Program-made: the position numbers and the translations under genes
Origin: Imbricaverruca yamaguchii
Lineage: Eukaryota > Arthropoda > Thecostraca > Neoverrucidae
Assembly (NCBI GenBank): GCA_034440575.1
Contig: JAOTOL010001614.1
Span: 2,416,001 to 2,480,000 of the forward strand
Direction: 5' to 3'
Length of the DNA stretch: 64,000 nt
In this document: positions 1-11,944 of the stretch, in pieces
Position numbering within the stretch: the stretch's first letter is position 1
Layout of the letters: each line of letters opens with the position of its first letter
Notes under the pieces: model-generated
Databases searched by the model: none
Told to the model about the DNA's origin: nothing
The model's input: the letters and a program-made list of their open reading frames with translations, nothing else

Positions 1-1128
1 CCACGGCCCTGGCTCGTGATCGGCCGCTACGTTACATTGTACGTCCTCGAGTGTAGTACGTGGGTTCTGTCGAGGGAACTATAGGGGCAGTGTGCGCAGG
101 GACTTCGTGCGGAATATATTGCGGTGTGTGAGATCGCCTCTCAGCAGACCAGCCGGACTACGGCACAACACAGTCAGTGATCACAACACCCAGAAGTGAG
201 CGAAGTGAGCGGGGTTTTGCCTATGTACGGTAATGCTAGTAGGTACATTGCGCAGCATATTAAAAAAAAGAATTGAGAACCCTCTAGCGTTCTTGGCTCC
301 TTAAAGCGGTATATAAGTACAGCGCGGCACGATTACTTTATTGGAAGTATGAGCATGCGATTCCTGAAAATCACAGCCGCCCAAATTACCTTTCCAAGGC
401 AACTGTTGTCTAGGATCAGACTATCTTCTTCTTCCAAGATAGCCAGGTAATAATGAGCTGTATTATCGCTACGAATCAGTACAGATACGGCGGTGACAGC
501 GATTCGCGTGTACATGTGTTTGCAGCGGGGCGCGGGGCGGAGCTGGCGACTCCGCCGATAGTGGCTCTGCCGATGGATATCTACCGATAGAGGCTCCACT
601 GACTAACAACGCTTAATACGAAAAGTCGCGCGACTCGAGGGGAAATTGACAGCCGACTTTCATTTCGCGACAACAACTGCGAACCGTGACGCGATGGGGC
701 TGTGCGCGATGTGGTGGAATTGCTCGAACAGGTTGGAGAATCTTCCAAGACCTACCAAACGCGGGTGTTGTTTCAGGCGCAGTGTATTACAGGGCACGAA
801 ACCAGATGGAACTAGATGGGGGAAGATGGAGCTAGATGGCACTAGTAACAAGGACATGATGTGTTGCTGTAGGGAACGTGAGCTACACTAACTCAGGAAA
901 TTGGATGCTTAAGAGAAGATGTGACCGAGCTCGTGGGACGGTAGTCAATGAATAGTCTGCAAGCCTACCTGTACGCTACTGTCGCGCAGAAGGCGACGTG
1001 CACGAGTGCGCTCCCAGACGCTAGCCCCAGCCCGACACCAAACAACCGGCACCCACCGAAACCACGTGACCACGGCTGATCGGCAGAACAAAGCGTCAGC
1101 ACCACGCCTGCAGCATCGAGACTGTGGT
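1..1128. other. Non-coding stretch, nothing recognised
   Basis: Short open frames occur on both strands but none shows a recognisable motif or a convincing splice pair. A minus-strand segment near 963-1020 looks superficially exon-like but fails the phase test against the RhoGEF gene. Confidence 0.5.
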
Positions 1129-1790
1129 GAGCACCTGCACCTGTGCAACACCTGCACCTGTGCAGCACCTGCACCTGTGCTCCTGCACTTGTGCAGCACC
1201 TGCACCTGCACCTGTGCACCTGCACCTGTGCTGCACCTGTGCTGCACCTGCACCTGTGCACTGCACTGTGCCCTGACCTGTGCACACCTGCACCTGCCCT
1301 GATGTGCAGCACCTGCACCTGTGCTGCACCTGCACCTGTGCAGCACCTGCACCTGTGCAGCACCTGCACCTGTGCTGCACCTGCACCTGTGCTGCACCTG
1401 CACCTGTGCTGCACCTGCACCTGTGCAGCACCTGCACCTGTGCAGCACCTGCACCTGTGCTGCACCTGCACCTGTGCTGCACCTGCACCTGTGCCCCTGC
1501 ACCTGTGCAGCACTTGCACCACCTGCACCTGCACCTGTGCTGCACCTGCACCTGTGCAGCACCTGCACCTGTGCAGCACCTGCACCTGTGCCCCTGCACC
1601 TGTGCAGCACCTGCACCTGTGCTCCTGCACCTGTGCAGCACCTGCACCTGTGCTCCTGCACCTGTGCAGCACCTGCACCTGTGCTGCACCTGTACCTGTG
1701 CAGCACCTGCACCTGTGCAGCACCTGCACCACCTGCACCTGCACCTGTGCACCTGCACCTGTGCAGCACCTGCACTTGTGACGCACCATC
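1129..1790. repeat. Minisatellite rich in CACCTG
   Basis: About 650 bp made of variants of CACCTGCACCTGTGCAG and CACCTGCACCTGTGCTG, with shorter insertions such as CCC or TCCTG. CACCTG/CAGGTG is an E-box core and occurs dozens of times. Five of the six reading frames stay open because the unit has no stop codon; their Cys/His/Leu/Ala-rich or Cys/Arg/Gly-rich products are artefacts. It lies downstream of the last RhoGEF exon found. Confidence 0.95.
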
Positions 1791-1799
1791 CACTGCATA

Positions 1800-3180
1800 C
1801 CGCACCGTCTAGTTTTGGCTGTTCAGACTGAGCACGTCCAGCGTCTTTCACATCCTGCGTCCGTGCGAACTAATTGACATTTTATTAAGCATGATTATAT
1901 TGCATTGCATCGACATTTGCTGATGTAATTTCGGTAATTTTTTTTTCCGGAGAGCATGTCGGATTGAACGAATAAATATGCCTCTAACATAAGCACTTCC
2001 TAAAAATGTCATTCATATATTGTGTGGAAACAGCGCCATGGCTACGGATGAACTCGTTTTCAAGATGCATACATAACATCAGCATCAGCGAGTCGATGTT
2101 ACTACCCATAAGTACGTGTTAATTAACACAAAAGGATATATCGGCATCTGATTTCGGCCACATGTGAATACTGTTCTTGAAAACGTGTCCGCCCTATTAA
2201 GTGCAACGCCAAGTAGTTAATCGAGAAAAGTCATGCAGCCCATTTCATGCATTGATCGAGGTTAGCCAAAGCCAAAGCCCATTTCATGCGGACGGACGGA
2301 TCGGATCTTCGCGACGGATTCCGCTACGGGGTGTCGAATCGGGTCAGCTCGACTCCGGGGGGAGGGGGTGCTTGACGCCGCGGCGAAGCCCAACGGACCA
2401 TCGACAGACCGAAAACCACGCTAAATCTTCGGGGTGTGCTTTTCAGATTCTACCGTGTGTGACGTTGCATATTCAGTGGGCTCCAGACGTGGGGCTTGCT
2501 GGGAAGACTTGCGCCGCATATGAATTATGTCGGCCATTTGTACCCCTGTTTGCAAGTTTCCGGTCTCATCTTGGGAAAACCTCGCCGTTGGCGGCATAAC
2601 CACCTATGGAAACATTTTGTGCAAACCAACCCAATCGCATTGCCTTCACAAAATTACCTACGAACTTTTCACATCAGTCGCAATTTGTTTACCATGCATT
2701 ACGGTGCCTTTTCACCAAGTCTCATCGTCATCTCGCACAAAACCACATGAGGAATAGCTTATTACAGTACGAGTTCCTCGCTGCAACCACGAAATCTACG
2801 CACGCGTTTTGGGAGGCATGACCAAGGAATGCCATATGACGCAAACTCTTACGTTATATGGCATGAACGCCATATGACGTAAGAGTGTGCGAAATCCATG
2901 AGCGTAATGTGACAAAGAACGCCCCCTTTTGTAACGTACAGATTGCGTCGCAGTTGAGAAAAAGGAAGAACTTGGTGCAAATGAACCTGCGAATTTACAT
3001 TTCTAATGATGTGGTATTCGCCTGAAATGCTAATGCTCTTTTTGCTAATTCTCTTTATGTTAATTCTCGATGTGGATGGGCGTCAACGCCGCTTGTAGTA
3101 TGTTCACAAGATGGAAAGGTCGGTTAATTTCGTACGGAAGATGAGACAGTAAACAACATACAGCATCAAACAACATACAG
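1800..3180. other. Non-coding stretch
   Basis: Apart from the inverted repeat at 2840-2891 I see no gene, RNA gene or recognisable element here. Confidence 0.5.
2840..2891. repeat. Inverted repeat, 23-nt arms
   Basis: Arms 2840-2862 and 2869-2891 are complementary with about two mismatches around a 6-nt loop. The sequence GCCATATGACG also occurs as a direct copy just before the left arm (2831-2841). It could be a remnant of a small inverted-repeat element. Confidence 0.8.
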
Positions 3181-3186
3181 CCAAGG

Positions 3187-3336
3187 ATGCGGAGCCGGAG
3201 CCGGAGCCGGAGCTGGAACCGCCGGAGCCGGAACATTTTGCCCGGAGCCGGAGCCGGATCCGGAGCCGCCGGGACATTTTACTCGGAGCCGGAGTCGGAG
3301 CCGGAGCCGTTAAAATCAGGGCGGCTCCGACTCCGA
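3187..3336. repeat. GGAGCC hexamer array, copy 1
   Basis: Imperfect GGAGCC repeats broken by short GGAACATTTT-like spacers. The same arrangement, including the ACATTTTACTCGGAGCC spacer, recurs at 3898-4060, so the two blocks are related copies about 0.7 kb apart. Confidence 0.9.
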
Positions 3337-3897
3337 AAGAGGTGTAAATTAAACAAAATTAGCAAACGTGAAATTAACACATTATACCTAGTATGGTATG
3401 GTATGGTATGAAAACGCATTTTTAAATGCCAAAATGTTTACAAAAGAGTAACATGTAAAAACATCATAAAATAATGGTAGAATAACCAATAACCATATTC
3501 TAGCCTCAGTAGTCAATGCCATAGTTTCATGTCTAGTTTAGTTAAGTTAATTGTTTCCATCATCAGTGGGTTGTGATACCTTATTAGAGGTGAGGTGAAA
3601 CATTACAATTTACAACAATGATGTTCCTTGGATCGTTCACGGGGTGGGGAGTGTTGTTGATTCGAGTCTCCCCTCTTCTGATTGCCCCAATACGGCACGA
3701 ATCGAGTGTCAGTTTACATGGGCATAACACCGAAAAGTGACTTGGGCGGGGGCGGGTGTTTATTTAAATATAAATACATGGCTTTTATGGGAAAGTTACA
3801 TGAAATTGTCTGAAGTTTGCGCCTCTGAGTGGTCGCGGCTAACTTTTTTTTAACATTCCCCCTAGCTCTTACTTAATGGATCGATCACGTTTCGGAT

Positions 3898-4060
3898 GTA
3901 CGGAGCCGGAGCCGCCGGAGCCAGTACATTTTGTCCGGAGCCGGAGCCGGAGCCGCCGGAACATTTTACTCGGAGCCGAAGCCGAAGGCGGAGCCGGGAT
4001 ACTTCCCCGGAGCCGGAGGCGGAGCTGAAGCCGTCCAAAATTTTCCCGGCTCTGGATCCC
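3898..4060. repeat. GGAGCC hexamer array, copy 2
   Basis: Second block of GGAGCC repeats with the same ACATTTTACTCGGAGCC spacer as the first block. The region between the blocks (3340-3890) is AT-rich with no recognisable gene. Confidence 0.9.
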
Positions 4061-4538
4061 TGCATACAGCTCCTAGTGCTACAGTTCATGCCTCGACGTC
4101 GCCGTCGCCGCAGAAGACGACAGCAGAGGCAGATGCGGGCGAGATCAGTCCTCTCTGTCCGCGACACAGGCGAACTGTGCCACCCCCTGGCGAACCACTC
4201 CCACAACGACCCGAACTATCGCTAAAACAATCCAAACGAGTCAACTGAGTCAAATAATCGAGAACTGGAGAAGAACAGGTGTCGCGCTTTCCACCTCGTG
4301 CGAGCATCACACAGAAGTCGGCGGGACGGCGCGTAGGATCAGAAGCAGGCACGTTCACACTGTCTCGATGCCGTGTCTCTCGGTGTCTTGATACCGTGCA
4401 GGCTGTGGTCACACGAAGGAGGCTGCAGCAGCTGTGCCGACGTCACCGCTGGCGGGCTCGTCGGGAGGAGGAGGGGGGGGGTGGACCACCGTCCCGGCGT
4501 GTGGGGTCTTCCGGGGGGACCACCGTCACTCCACCCAC

Positions 4539-4646
4539 CTTGACCTGCTCCGACTGCGCGAGCAGTGTGAACACGGCGGCGATCTGCTGGAACCGGTTCA
4601 GGTGTACCACCACGAACGCTCCCTCCAGTCGGCTGGTGGCAACATC
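4539..4646 (-). CDS. RhoGEF exon, PH strands 5-7
   Basis: A 108-bp exon of 36 codons in phase 0. The acceptor is GGTCGTTGCAG and the donor GTCAAG|GTGGGT. The product includes GAFVVVHLNRFQQIAAVFTL followed by LAQSEQVK. In related proteins the same place reads NAFxLVHLNRFQQIxxxFTL, after which an exon with the invariant Trp of the last PH helix is expected. I did not find that exon on the minus strand below 4539, so the gene probably continues beyond the left edge or uses a very short exon. Confidence 0.85.
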
Positions 4647-4654
4647 CTGCAACG

Positions 4655-5519
4655 ACCGACACTCACGTCACCCGGCGTCGGTCCGCAGGGCCGGAGTGAG
4701 AAGCACGTTCATACGTACGTCCGATGTAAAATGTGCTGTCTCATGCTCAAAAATATTTCAAGACAATCATTGGAGCATGAAATGTCATGTCGTTAATGCG
4801 TTACGTCCGGCGAGCGAAACACATTCCATTTGTGGTATACGCTATTTCGTACGATTACGCGGAATAATTTTGAGCATACGATTGCATCTGAAATCGGGTG
4901 TCATATCACTGCTGGCTGCCACACTGGATCGAACAGTGACACCTCATGGCTCCGGTCCGGAAGCAGCCAATTCGAGCCAAGGGTTGCGAGCAAAGGCAGA
5001 ATAGGGAGTGGATTTGACCTGGGATTAGAAACGCTTGGTTATTGCAAGATGCCCGACCGACATGTCTCGGTCGCATATTTTGACTCTTCAGGGTAGTTGG
5101 AGCGCTCTAAGGATGCGAGGAAGGTCGCTCTTCGATATAATGATTTGGCAATGTCAGGTTGCTTCGAAACTTCGATGAAAAAGAGATCAATACAAAACAA
5201 TATGACGCCAGCATAACTTGGCTAGGGTGTAGCATAGAGCAGGGTGAGTGGGTGCAGTTAATGCGAGGGAGTCACATTGCAGGAACACATTCTTTTCATA
5301 CCAGTCGAAATCGTCGGAGATAGCAGTTTTCAATTTTAGAGGCAGCGGCTGTCCCTCAGCGCTCCGTTTGCATGGGAGGTGTACATAACCTACACAGCTC
5401 GTAACCTCCACAGTTCATAACCTCCATAAGTTTAACATAACCGAAGTGGTCGCAACTTCTTTACAACACCCACAGCGCGTGATCACGTGACGCACCACCA
5501 CCGCGTGACCTGACCTGAC
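4655..5519. other. RhoGEF intron without recognisable features
   Basis: Lies between the last two recognised PH exons on the minus strand. I see no further exon or element in it. Confidence 0.5.
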
Positions 5520-5654
5520 CTGGCCGATGATGTTGTGCAGGAAGAAGCGGTCGAGTGAGAGCGGCTGCTTGTGCACCACGTATCGGACGGCGGGCTCATG
5601 ATGCGCTACGCCCCGGCAGTGGTGGCCGCTCCACCCCTCCGAGATCGAAGACTT
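5520..5654 (-). CDS. RhoGEF exon, PH middle strands
   Basis: A 135-bp exon of 45 codons in phase 0 at both ends. The acceptor is CACGCCCAG and the donor GGCCAG|GTCAGG. The donor is weaker than those of the other exons, and a GTCAG repeat makes a 5-bp alternative possible. The product begins KSSISEGWSGHHC and contains YVVHKQPLSLDRFFLHNI. Basic residues and an IxLDxxxLxDI-type strand at this point are usual in PH domains of this GEF class. It continues directly from the LSKK end of the previous exon and leads into the next one, filling the PH core. About 12 kb of intron separates it from the upstream exon. Confidence 0.8.
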
Positions 5655-6443
5655 CTGGGCGTGCACACGAGAGCCGGCTTCGGTCACACAGTGTGGGTGG
5701 GGGTGGGTGGCAGTCCGGAGCGGGTCAGTTGATTAGATTTCACCGCTGTCCGTCAACAGCCGGCAGGAGTGATCGCAGTTGCGCTCGGGTGTTGGTGCGC
5801 CTTAATTCGATTTTGTGCTTTGGAAATGCATCCATAGGTGGCAGCATAGAGGACCGGGCCAGGCGAAAATTGCGACGATTGCGCCACTAGATTGGGTTAC
5901 CGCGGTGAGGACATTGTTCTCCCATTTTGCGTGATCCCAGCTGAAGCATATTACCGGATCGGCGTGATCCGGGCGTTTCAGCATTTCAGCACCATATTTT
6001 ATGTGGTGTCAAATACAAATATTCCTTTCCTTAAAAAACTTGCTCAAGCATTTTTGCAAATCATACATTACAATCGGTAGTTGGGACAGTTCTCCCTCAT
6101 TGAAAAGCAGAATAGTCTTTTTGGTACCAAAAGGGTTTACATGCATCACATATGCTAGGTAGATTACCTAGGCAGTCTGCCTAAACTGTACATATAAATG
6201 ATCTCACTGGTAGACCCGATATAATCCCCACCCATTGCAAATTGAGATCAGGTATCACTACAAAACTATTAAAAATTACCATGATAATTTAACTTTATCT
6301 AACTGAGCGATACAGAAGGAATTTTAGGCATATTGTCCATACACCGCTGTGAGGAATTATTACACAATCATGCATACATAAAAACAAGGTAGGTACCTAG
6401 AGCTACAGCCATTACGCCCACACTCAATCTACGCGTGACATTG

Positions 6444-8604
6444 CTAACCCGTCCCGGCTCGGGGGTCTTCAAACGCTCCCCTCAGATTTTCGCGGATAGC
6501 GGACGAACGGCGCGTGGTAGCGCGCCCAAATTTGGCATACCTTTTCTCACATCAATGTGACATGCTGATTCAAAATTTTCAGATCAGGTCATCTAGGGTC
6601 AACGAGTTAGTCAAGCTGAAGTGAGGTCACCTCCAAAAAAGTTCAACCGGTCGTCACGTTTTAACACGCGCCCTGGAGGGGGGGGGGGCGACATCCGCCC
6701 ACCCCTCCGGTTTTTCGTAGATATCTGCCGATTTTACCAGCCAATATACGCCATTGTTTGTGTACCTGCTTAGAAATGAACAGAACGTTGTTTAAAGAAA
6801 GGAAACCCAAAATCGACCGGAAATCTTTCAAATTAGGGGTCGGTAAATAAATAAATAAAATTATCAGCGCCAGACAACAAATATCGGCGCTGATCCGCTT
6901 CCCGTATATTGGCAAAAAGGAAGTGTTCTTTGCAACACTAGCGACTTGTTTGATGTATATTGTTATGTGACATTGTTTTAACGCCATGTCAGGTCACCGA
7001 GGTCAAGTCAGGTCAAGTTCATGACAGATGAACACACGCCCTGGAGGGGTGGAGGGCGAAGTTCTCCCACCCCTCCGATTTTTCGTACACGACTCCATAT
7101 TGTACCAGCCGATATACGCCATTTTTTCCATACCTGCTTAGAAATGATGGGCGCATTGGGTAAAGTAAGAACAATGAAAGTCGGCCGAAAAGTTTTGATG
7201 TTATGGTCCGTTAAAGTTCTTTAAAAATCGCAACGCCAGATCACAGAAATCGGCGCTGATACGCTTCCCGTATATTGGCAAAAGGGAAGTGTTCTTGACA
7301 ACACTAAGCGACTTGTTTGATGCATATTATTATGCTATATAACTTAAAAGTCATGTTAGGTCGCTGAGGTCATCATGACAGGGTAATGGAACCGAACTTG
7401 GTCAACTGGAATGTTGTCATAAATGGAAATCACTGTCATGCGATTGATGTCACTTTGCATGTTACTCCCTGCACATCCGGAAATCTACTGTGATTCATTG
7501 GGTGCCTAAGCGTTTCTATACTTCATTCATGTATTTCACTCCTTTCTTTGCGAATCCGATTGTGAGAGCCGCCCAACGGAGCAGTCAGGTGGACAGCCTG
7601 GTTCCGGTAACTGGAGCAGGTAATGACCTGATAAAGTGCTCTTATAGGCGATCTGAGGTTAAATGGCGGATCTGGCATATGTATCGCATCATTAGTAATG
7701 TCCAAAGCATCATTAATGGAAATTTTGGAGCATTTAAACACAATCACAGCGAACCATAACAATGACAAGCCAAACCACGCAAAACCAGAAAATTGTGCAA
7801 TTTTGACCTCATATTACCTTGAAGATATTGACCTAAGGTCACGAAATTTGCACACAATAGAGTTAACTGTCGTGCTCATCCAGCCTGCGAATTTTGTTGC
7901 TCTACCCTTAATGGGAGCCGAGATCTTAGGTGGCGGGGCGGAATCCGCCCCCCCTCCAGTGCGCGTAAGTTTCAGAGGCCCTCCAGGGCGCATGTTAACG
8001 GATACGGATATTTTTATGAAACTTTCAGCATTTGCTTATCTTTACGGATGCAACAAAACGTACGAGTGGAATTTTTTTCTTTTTTTTTTGGTTTTTGACT
8101 ACATATAAATTTTGCGTATTTGCCAAATTGCAGTTCAAATACAGGATTCTGGCTAAAGTAAGCATTTTGTAATCGGGCAAGTTGACTTCCAATGACGTTT
8201 CTCGGTCTGCTCTACCTATTGGAAAAAGTAAAATTAAAGAAAATTTGAAAACTCAAGATTTTTAAATTGCCAAAAATAATAATTAAAAAAAGTGTGGGTG
8301 GGGGCAAAAAAATGATAGCCCTGGTCGATTTCGCTGTCCTTTTCTCATTCCAAATACTTTTTTTTTTCATATATCCACAAAATGAACTCCCCAGGGTCAA
8401 AAACATAATGTAAGTCGTGCAAAGTCGTGAAAATCTAGCCCCCTGGTGATGTCACTTTTGTGGAAAATTATTTTGGAGGGTGGACCGGGACCCTACTCGT
8501 CGAGCGCTTTCCGATGACACCCCTTTCGTTTTCGTGCGATGTTTAGTTTGGATTTTAGAGGGGGTCTTCAACCGCGCCCTCCCGATTTGACCGGAAAGGG
8601 TTAA
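6444..8604. mobile_element. Family B TTAA-type element, copy 1, interrupted by family A
   Basis: The left part is 6444-6660 and the right part 7999-8604. They are split by a family A element at TTAA. Together they match the uninterrupted minus-orientation copy at 41143-41972 in order and length (about 0.8 kb). The ends are CTAACCCGTCCCGG and CCGGAAAGGGTTAA, giving a short TTAACCC inverted terminus with a one-base change on the left. There is no protein-coding capacity, so it is a non-autonomous element. TTAA targets and short inverted ends are typical of piggyBac-like elements, but the superfamily is inferred. Confidence 0.8.
6661..7998 (+). mobile_element. Family A TTAA-type element, copy 1
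   Basis: Bounded by TTAA at 6661-6664 and 7995-7998. The left end reads TTAACACGCGCCCTGGAGG and the right end CCTCCAGGGCGCATGTTAA, an inverted repeat. Near the ends lie palindromic GGCGGAATCCGCCCC-type stretches. The left half consists of two related units of about 360 bp (starting 6661 and about 7028), each with a CGCCCTGGAGGG-like head. There is no usable ORF. It is inserted in family B copy 1, whose two other copies show the intact site. Confidence 0.9.
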
Positions 8605-8649
8605 GCATCAAACAGTTTAGGAAACATTTACCAAATCAGCCCTCGCTCC

Positions 8650-8912
8650 TGCACCCTGCCCTGTATGCAATAAAGCGCGCCGATGTTGTCTGGCCGGTTT
8701 AAAATACAAATGCCGTACCAAAATGTGGTGTAAAGTCAAGTGCAGGCTCTGCATCTCAAGGACGGCACCGATAACCTATGCTGGAGAAACGACACGCATG
8801 ATTAGGGACGTATACATAGGACACATCAGAGATTCAAAGAACAACACGAAGAATATACCATTTGGAGGTAATTTCGCCACAACTCACCTGGAAATATTCA
8901 CTCACACTGACT
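8650..8912 (+). mobile_element. Penelope-type GIY-YIG endonuclease remnant
   Basis: The plus frame contains PCNKARRCCLAG, then MWCKVKCRLCI, then TYAGETTRMI and GHIRDSKN. This layout (paired Cys, a Y-x-GET motif, then a basic HIRD helix) is that of the C-terminal GIY-YIG nuclease of Penelope-like elements and some related retroelements. Only the tail is present, with no reverse transcriptase upstream, where family B DNA begins. A decayed fragment is the best reading. Family assignment is from motif memory. Confidence 0.5.
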
Positions 8913-8935
8913 AGTAATTTACTGATTCACTCACT

Positions 8936-8960
8936 CACTCACTCACTTTCTCACTCACTG
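8936..8960. repeat. CACT microsatellite
   Basis: A short CACT/TCAC tetranucleotide run with one interruption. Confidence 0.85.
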
Positions 8961-9489
8961 TCTTACAATGACGGGTGTATTTGTGTGGAGTACGTCGATA
9001 CTGCATACATCAGTGTGCTGTTAGGGTGGCAATCACGTGTACGTGCCAAAATGTCTCTTGTTATATCTGTGGTCACATATGGTTGATAGATTGCCTTCAT
9101 TCAAATATGGTTGACTTAGTCGATGTTCAATACCTTTTCGTCAATGACAGTAGACTACTAATGCATGAAGTAGGTGCTGGAAATCTTATGTGCAACGTAT
9201 CACTGCATGTATATTCTGTCTCCTTTTTCCTACATTCTGTCTTCTGTTTCCTTACGTCCTACAATATTAGCTTAACTGGTCACACCATCTTGGCTCAGAC
9301 TGGATTGTGAGCCTGGATTTGCTGTATTGGCAAGCTTTGCCTTGCTGAGACTTGGTCCGGGCCTTTCATCCCGGCTCCCTCCTTTGCCACGCCTTCACCT
9401 ATCAATACTTTTCTTTGAAGTTTGATTTGTACTTGGAATGCTCAGCTGCATCGCATTCGATTTCATCGGGCGACAATGGAATTTATGGA

Positions 9490-10020
9490 CGGGTTAGTGG
9501 AGCCTGACCACGACGTGGGACTAGTGGAGCCTGATTTCCGACGTGGGGCCGTCAGTGGAGCCTGATCCCGACGTGGGGTCGTTAGTGGAGCCTGATCCCG
9601 ACGTGGGGTTAGTGGAGCCTGATTCCCGACGTGGGGCGTTAGTGGAGCCTGATCCCGACGTGGGGCCGTTAGTGGAGCCTGATCCCGTGGGGTCGTTAGT
9701 GGAGCCTGACCCGCGTGGGTAGTGGGCCTGTCCGACGTGGGGCCCGTGGAGCCTGATCGACGTGGGGTCGTTAGTGGAGCCTGACCCCGGGGGGTGAGCG
9801 ATTCCGACGTGGGGCCTCGTGTGATCCCGTCGTGGGGTCGTCAGTGGAGCCTGATTCCCGACGTGGGGCCGTTAATGGAGCCTGATGTCCGACGTGGGGT
9901 CGTCAGTGGAGCCTGATTCCCGTCGTGGGGTTAATGGAGCCTGATGCCCGACGTGGGGCCGTTAGTGGAGCCTGATGTCCGACGTGGGGCTAGTGGAGCC
10001 TGATGCCCGACTTGGGGCCG
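9490..10020. repeat. Minisatellite, unit about 30-32 bp (AGTGGAGCCTGATCCCGACG)
   Basis: About 17 units of GTTAGTGGAGCCTGAT followed by CCCGACGTGGGGCC. Units between 9705 and 9830 are shortened or damaged, while those on both sides are regular. This could be true decay or an assembly problem. Confidence 0.93.
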
Positions 10021-10917
10021 TTTTCGCTGCTGGGCAGTACTCGGCGACCGTCCAACAGATGACGGCGGCTGGGCAGACTCGTGGCTGTTAGGGGAGAGTG
10101 GGGGGGGGGGGTGCGGTTGTGATGAGCGGGGAGACTCTGGGGTGGTGAAGCCTCTCGACGACGATCGTTCCAACATCCTCGGACCGCCGGACAACCAGCG
10201 GCTGTCAACTGGGAAAACCGACGGCGACGTGTGGCACTTCAAGACGGGCGACGACCAGCTACCGCTAACAGTTGGTCGTCATACGCAAAACACAAACATA
10301 AAAGCGAACTTGCGAAATCTTGACGTGAGGTCAGGCAGAGAGAACTGGTTGGTCATCCTGAGAGCAGCATAACCAAGCAACAAACTGGTAGCCAACACCG
10401 AATGCGGTTCGTATAAACACACTATAAATACAACTGACTTGTCTTATCCACATTTTAAGATTCCTCTGACTTCTGTATCTTCACGCACAAAAAATACATC
10501 CAGCATCAACCAGATTTGCAGTGAATGGCGTTACACATCGACATCCGTTACAGCGCGATGGCCAAAACCATCGCACTGTAACGGACTATGATGGCTTCTC
10601 TGATTATTAAGCCATCGGAATACGATGACTTAATGTCAAGCTATTTTTCTGAGCTATGCAATTATTTCATTATAGAAAACGGTCCGACATTTCGACACCA
10701 AGGTCACCAGGCCATCACCACTCTCGATCGCAACATCGACATCGGGTCGTTTGCCAAGGGATTATCGCTGACCAACCGACTTCCCGAGGCACCGGGCTAG
10801 AGACATCATCTGCCTGCAGATCTTCAGGTCGGGTGGCAACGCGGACCAAGCAACGCCCGTGGCGTCGGGCTAGCATAATATGAAGCCTCTGTCGTGTGTC
10901 TACTGTGGATGTGTGAA

Positions 10918-11020
10918 TGTGGAAGTGCGCGTGTTTGTGCCTGTGTATGTGTGCGCGTGTGTATGTGTGCGTACGCGTATGTGTGCGTGTGTGTGCGTGT
11001 GGGTGTATGTGCATGCTCAC
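10918..11020. repeat. GT-rich microsatellite
   Basis: Imperfect TGTGTGCGTG repeats. Confidence 0.9.
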
Positions 11021-11944
11021 GCGCGCAATACAACTTCATAGATGACCCAACCATAATTTCAAGATGCTCTTGGGCAATGGTTGGAAAACTAACAACTAAT
11101 CACAACCACTTTGCGTCATATGTCATACAAAAACAAGAGACGAAATCATCCAGGAGCGATCGGGAACACCGTTTTCCTTTTTCGTACTTGGCATCGAAAC
11201 GATCGTAAACTTCGCAGGACTCCAATTTCCAAGTTACAACACGCCCGCTGCCGCTTCCCGGTTGGAGCCGACGTTCTATTGGATTCGTGATCCCATTTGG
11301 TCTGGTACCGGAAACTCGACCAGTGCATTTCAGCGAATTGGCTAGAGCCAGTCAGAAAGGCCTGTTATTGAACTGCGGTAACCAGATCGCCTCTGCGGTC
11401 TGTTGGCTGCCGCTCCATATCACACGCTCAAGCAACACCAGCCAAGTGTGGAATCCGGTGAAAGCTAGGCACTATTTTCGGTTGCTCCCTGTATGCAAGA
11501 GACAGCGGGACCGTACATTGCTATCACCACCGGAAAATTCGATGCGAGAAGGTAGAATAGCGTCTCTGTATTGAAGGCAGTCAGGTCCCTGAATGTAAGA
11601 CAGGAGGACATTATTTTTATGATGGTGAGGAATAATGGAAATACTCGAGATAAGGAATACTTTCTTTTCATTCTTGGGTCCTTGTCAGAGCGGGTTGTGC
11701 CAGTCAGCCCTTGACTTATGAGAACATTTTATATGGTGTATGCCTATTGCCTATTCCGCTCTTTCAGAGCTCTAAGTTGATTGCGCATATATTGTTATTT
11801 GCCACGTGGATTCATTGCTTTTACACTGTGCCAAAGGCAACTAACGGTCTGGTGCTTGTGTGTCCAGCCAGTATCTGACTGCCCACATGCCCGAACATTT
11901 AACTATTAGTGTACTCAGCTATTATGCCTGTCAATTCTTCTGAC

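Noticed and set aside
963..1020. Minus-strand SVWERTRARRLLRDSSVQ followed by GTAGGC as the missing last PH exon
   Set aside because: The Trp-containing helix looks tempting, but no AG acceptor gives the phase-0 start needed after the 4539-4646 exon.
945..1851. Long overlapping open frames on both strands rich in Cys, Arg, Gly or His, Leu, Cys
   Set aside because: They are translations of the CACCTG minisatellite, open in several frames at once with no other coding signal.
4086..4236. Minus-strand phase-0 open stretch after TTGACTCAG as the next RhoGEF exon
   Set aside because: The splice site is good but the product is Gly/Ser-rich without the PH helix Trp, and it overlaps the GGAGCC-array flank.
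6661..6987. 108-codon minus-strand protein
   Set aside because: It lies wholly inside a non-autonomous TTAA element and is not kept open in the other copies.
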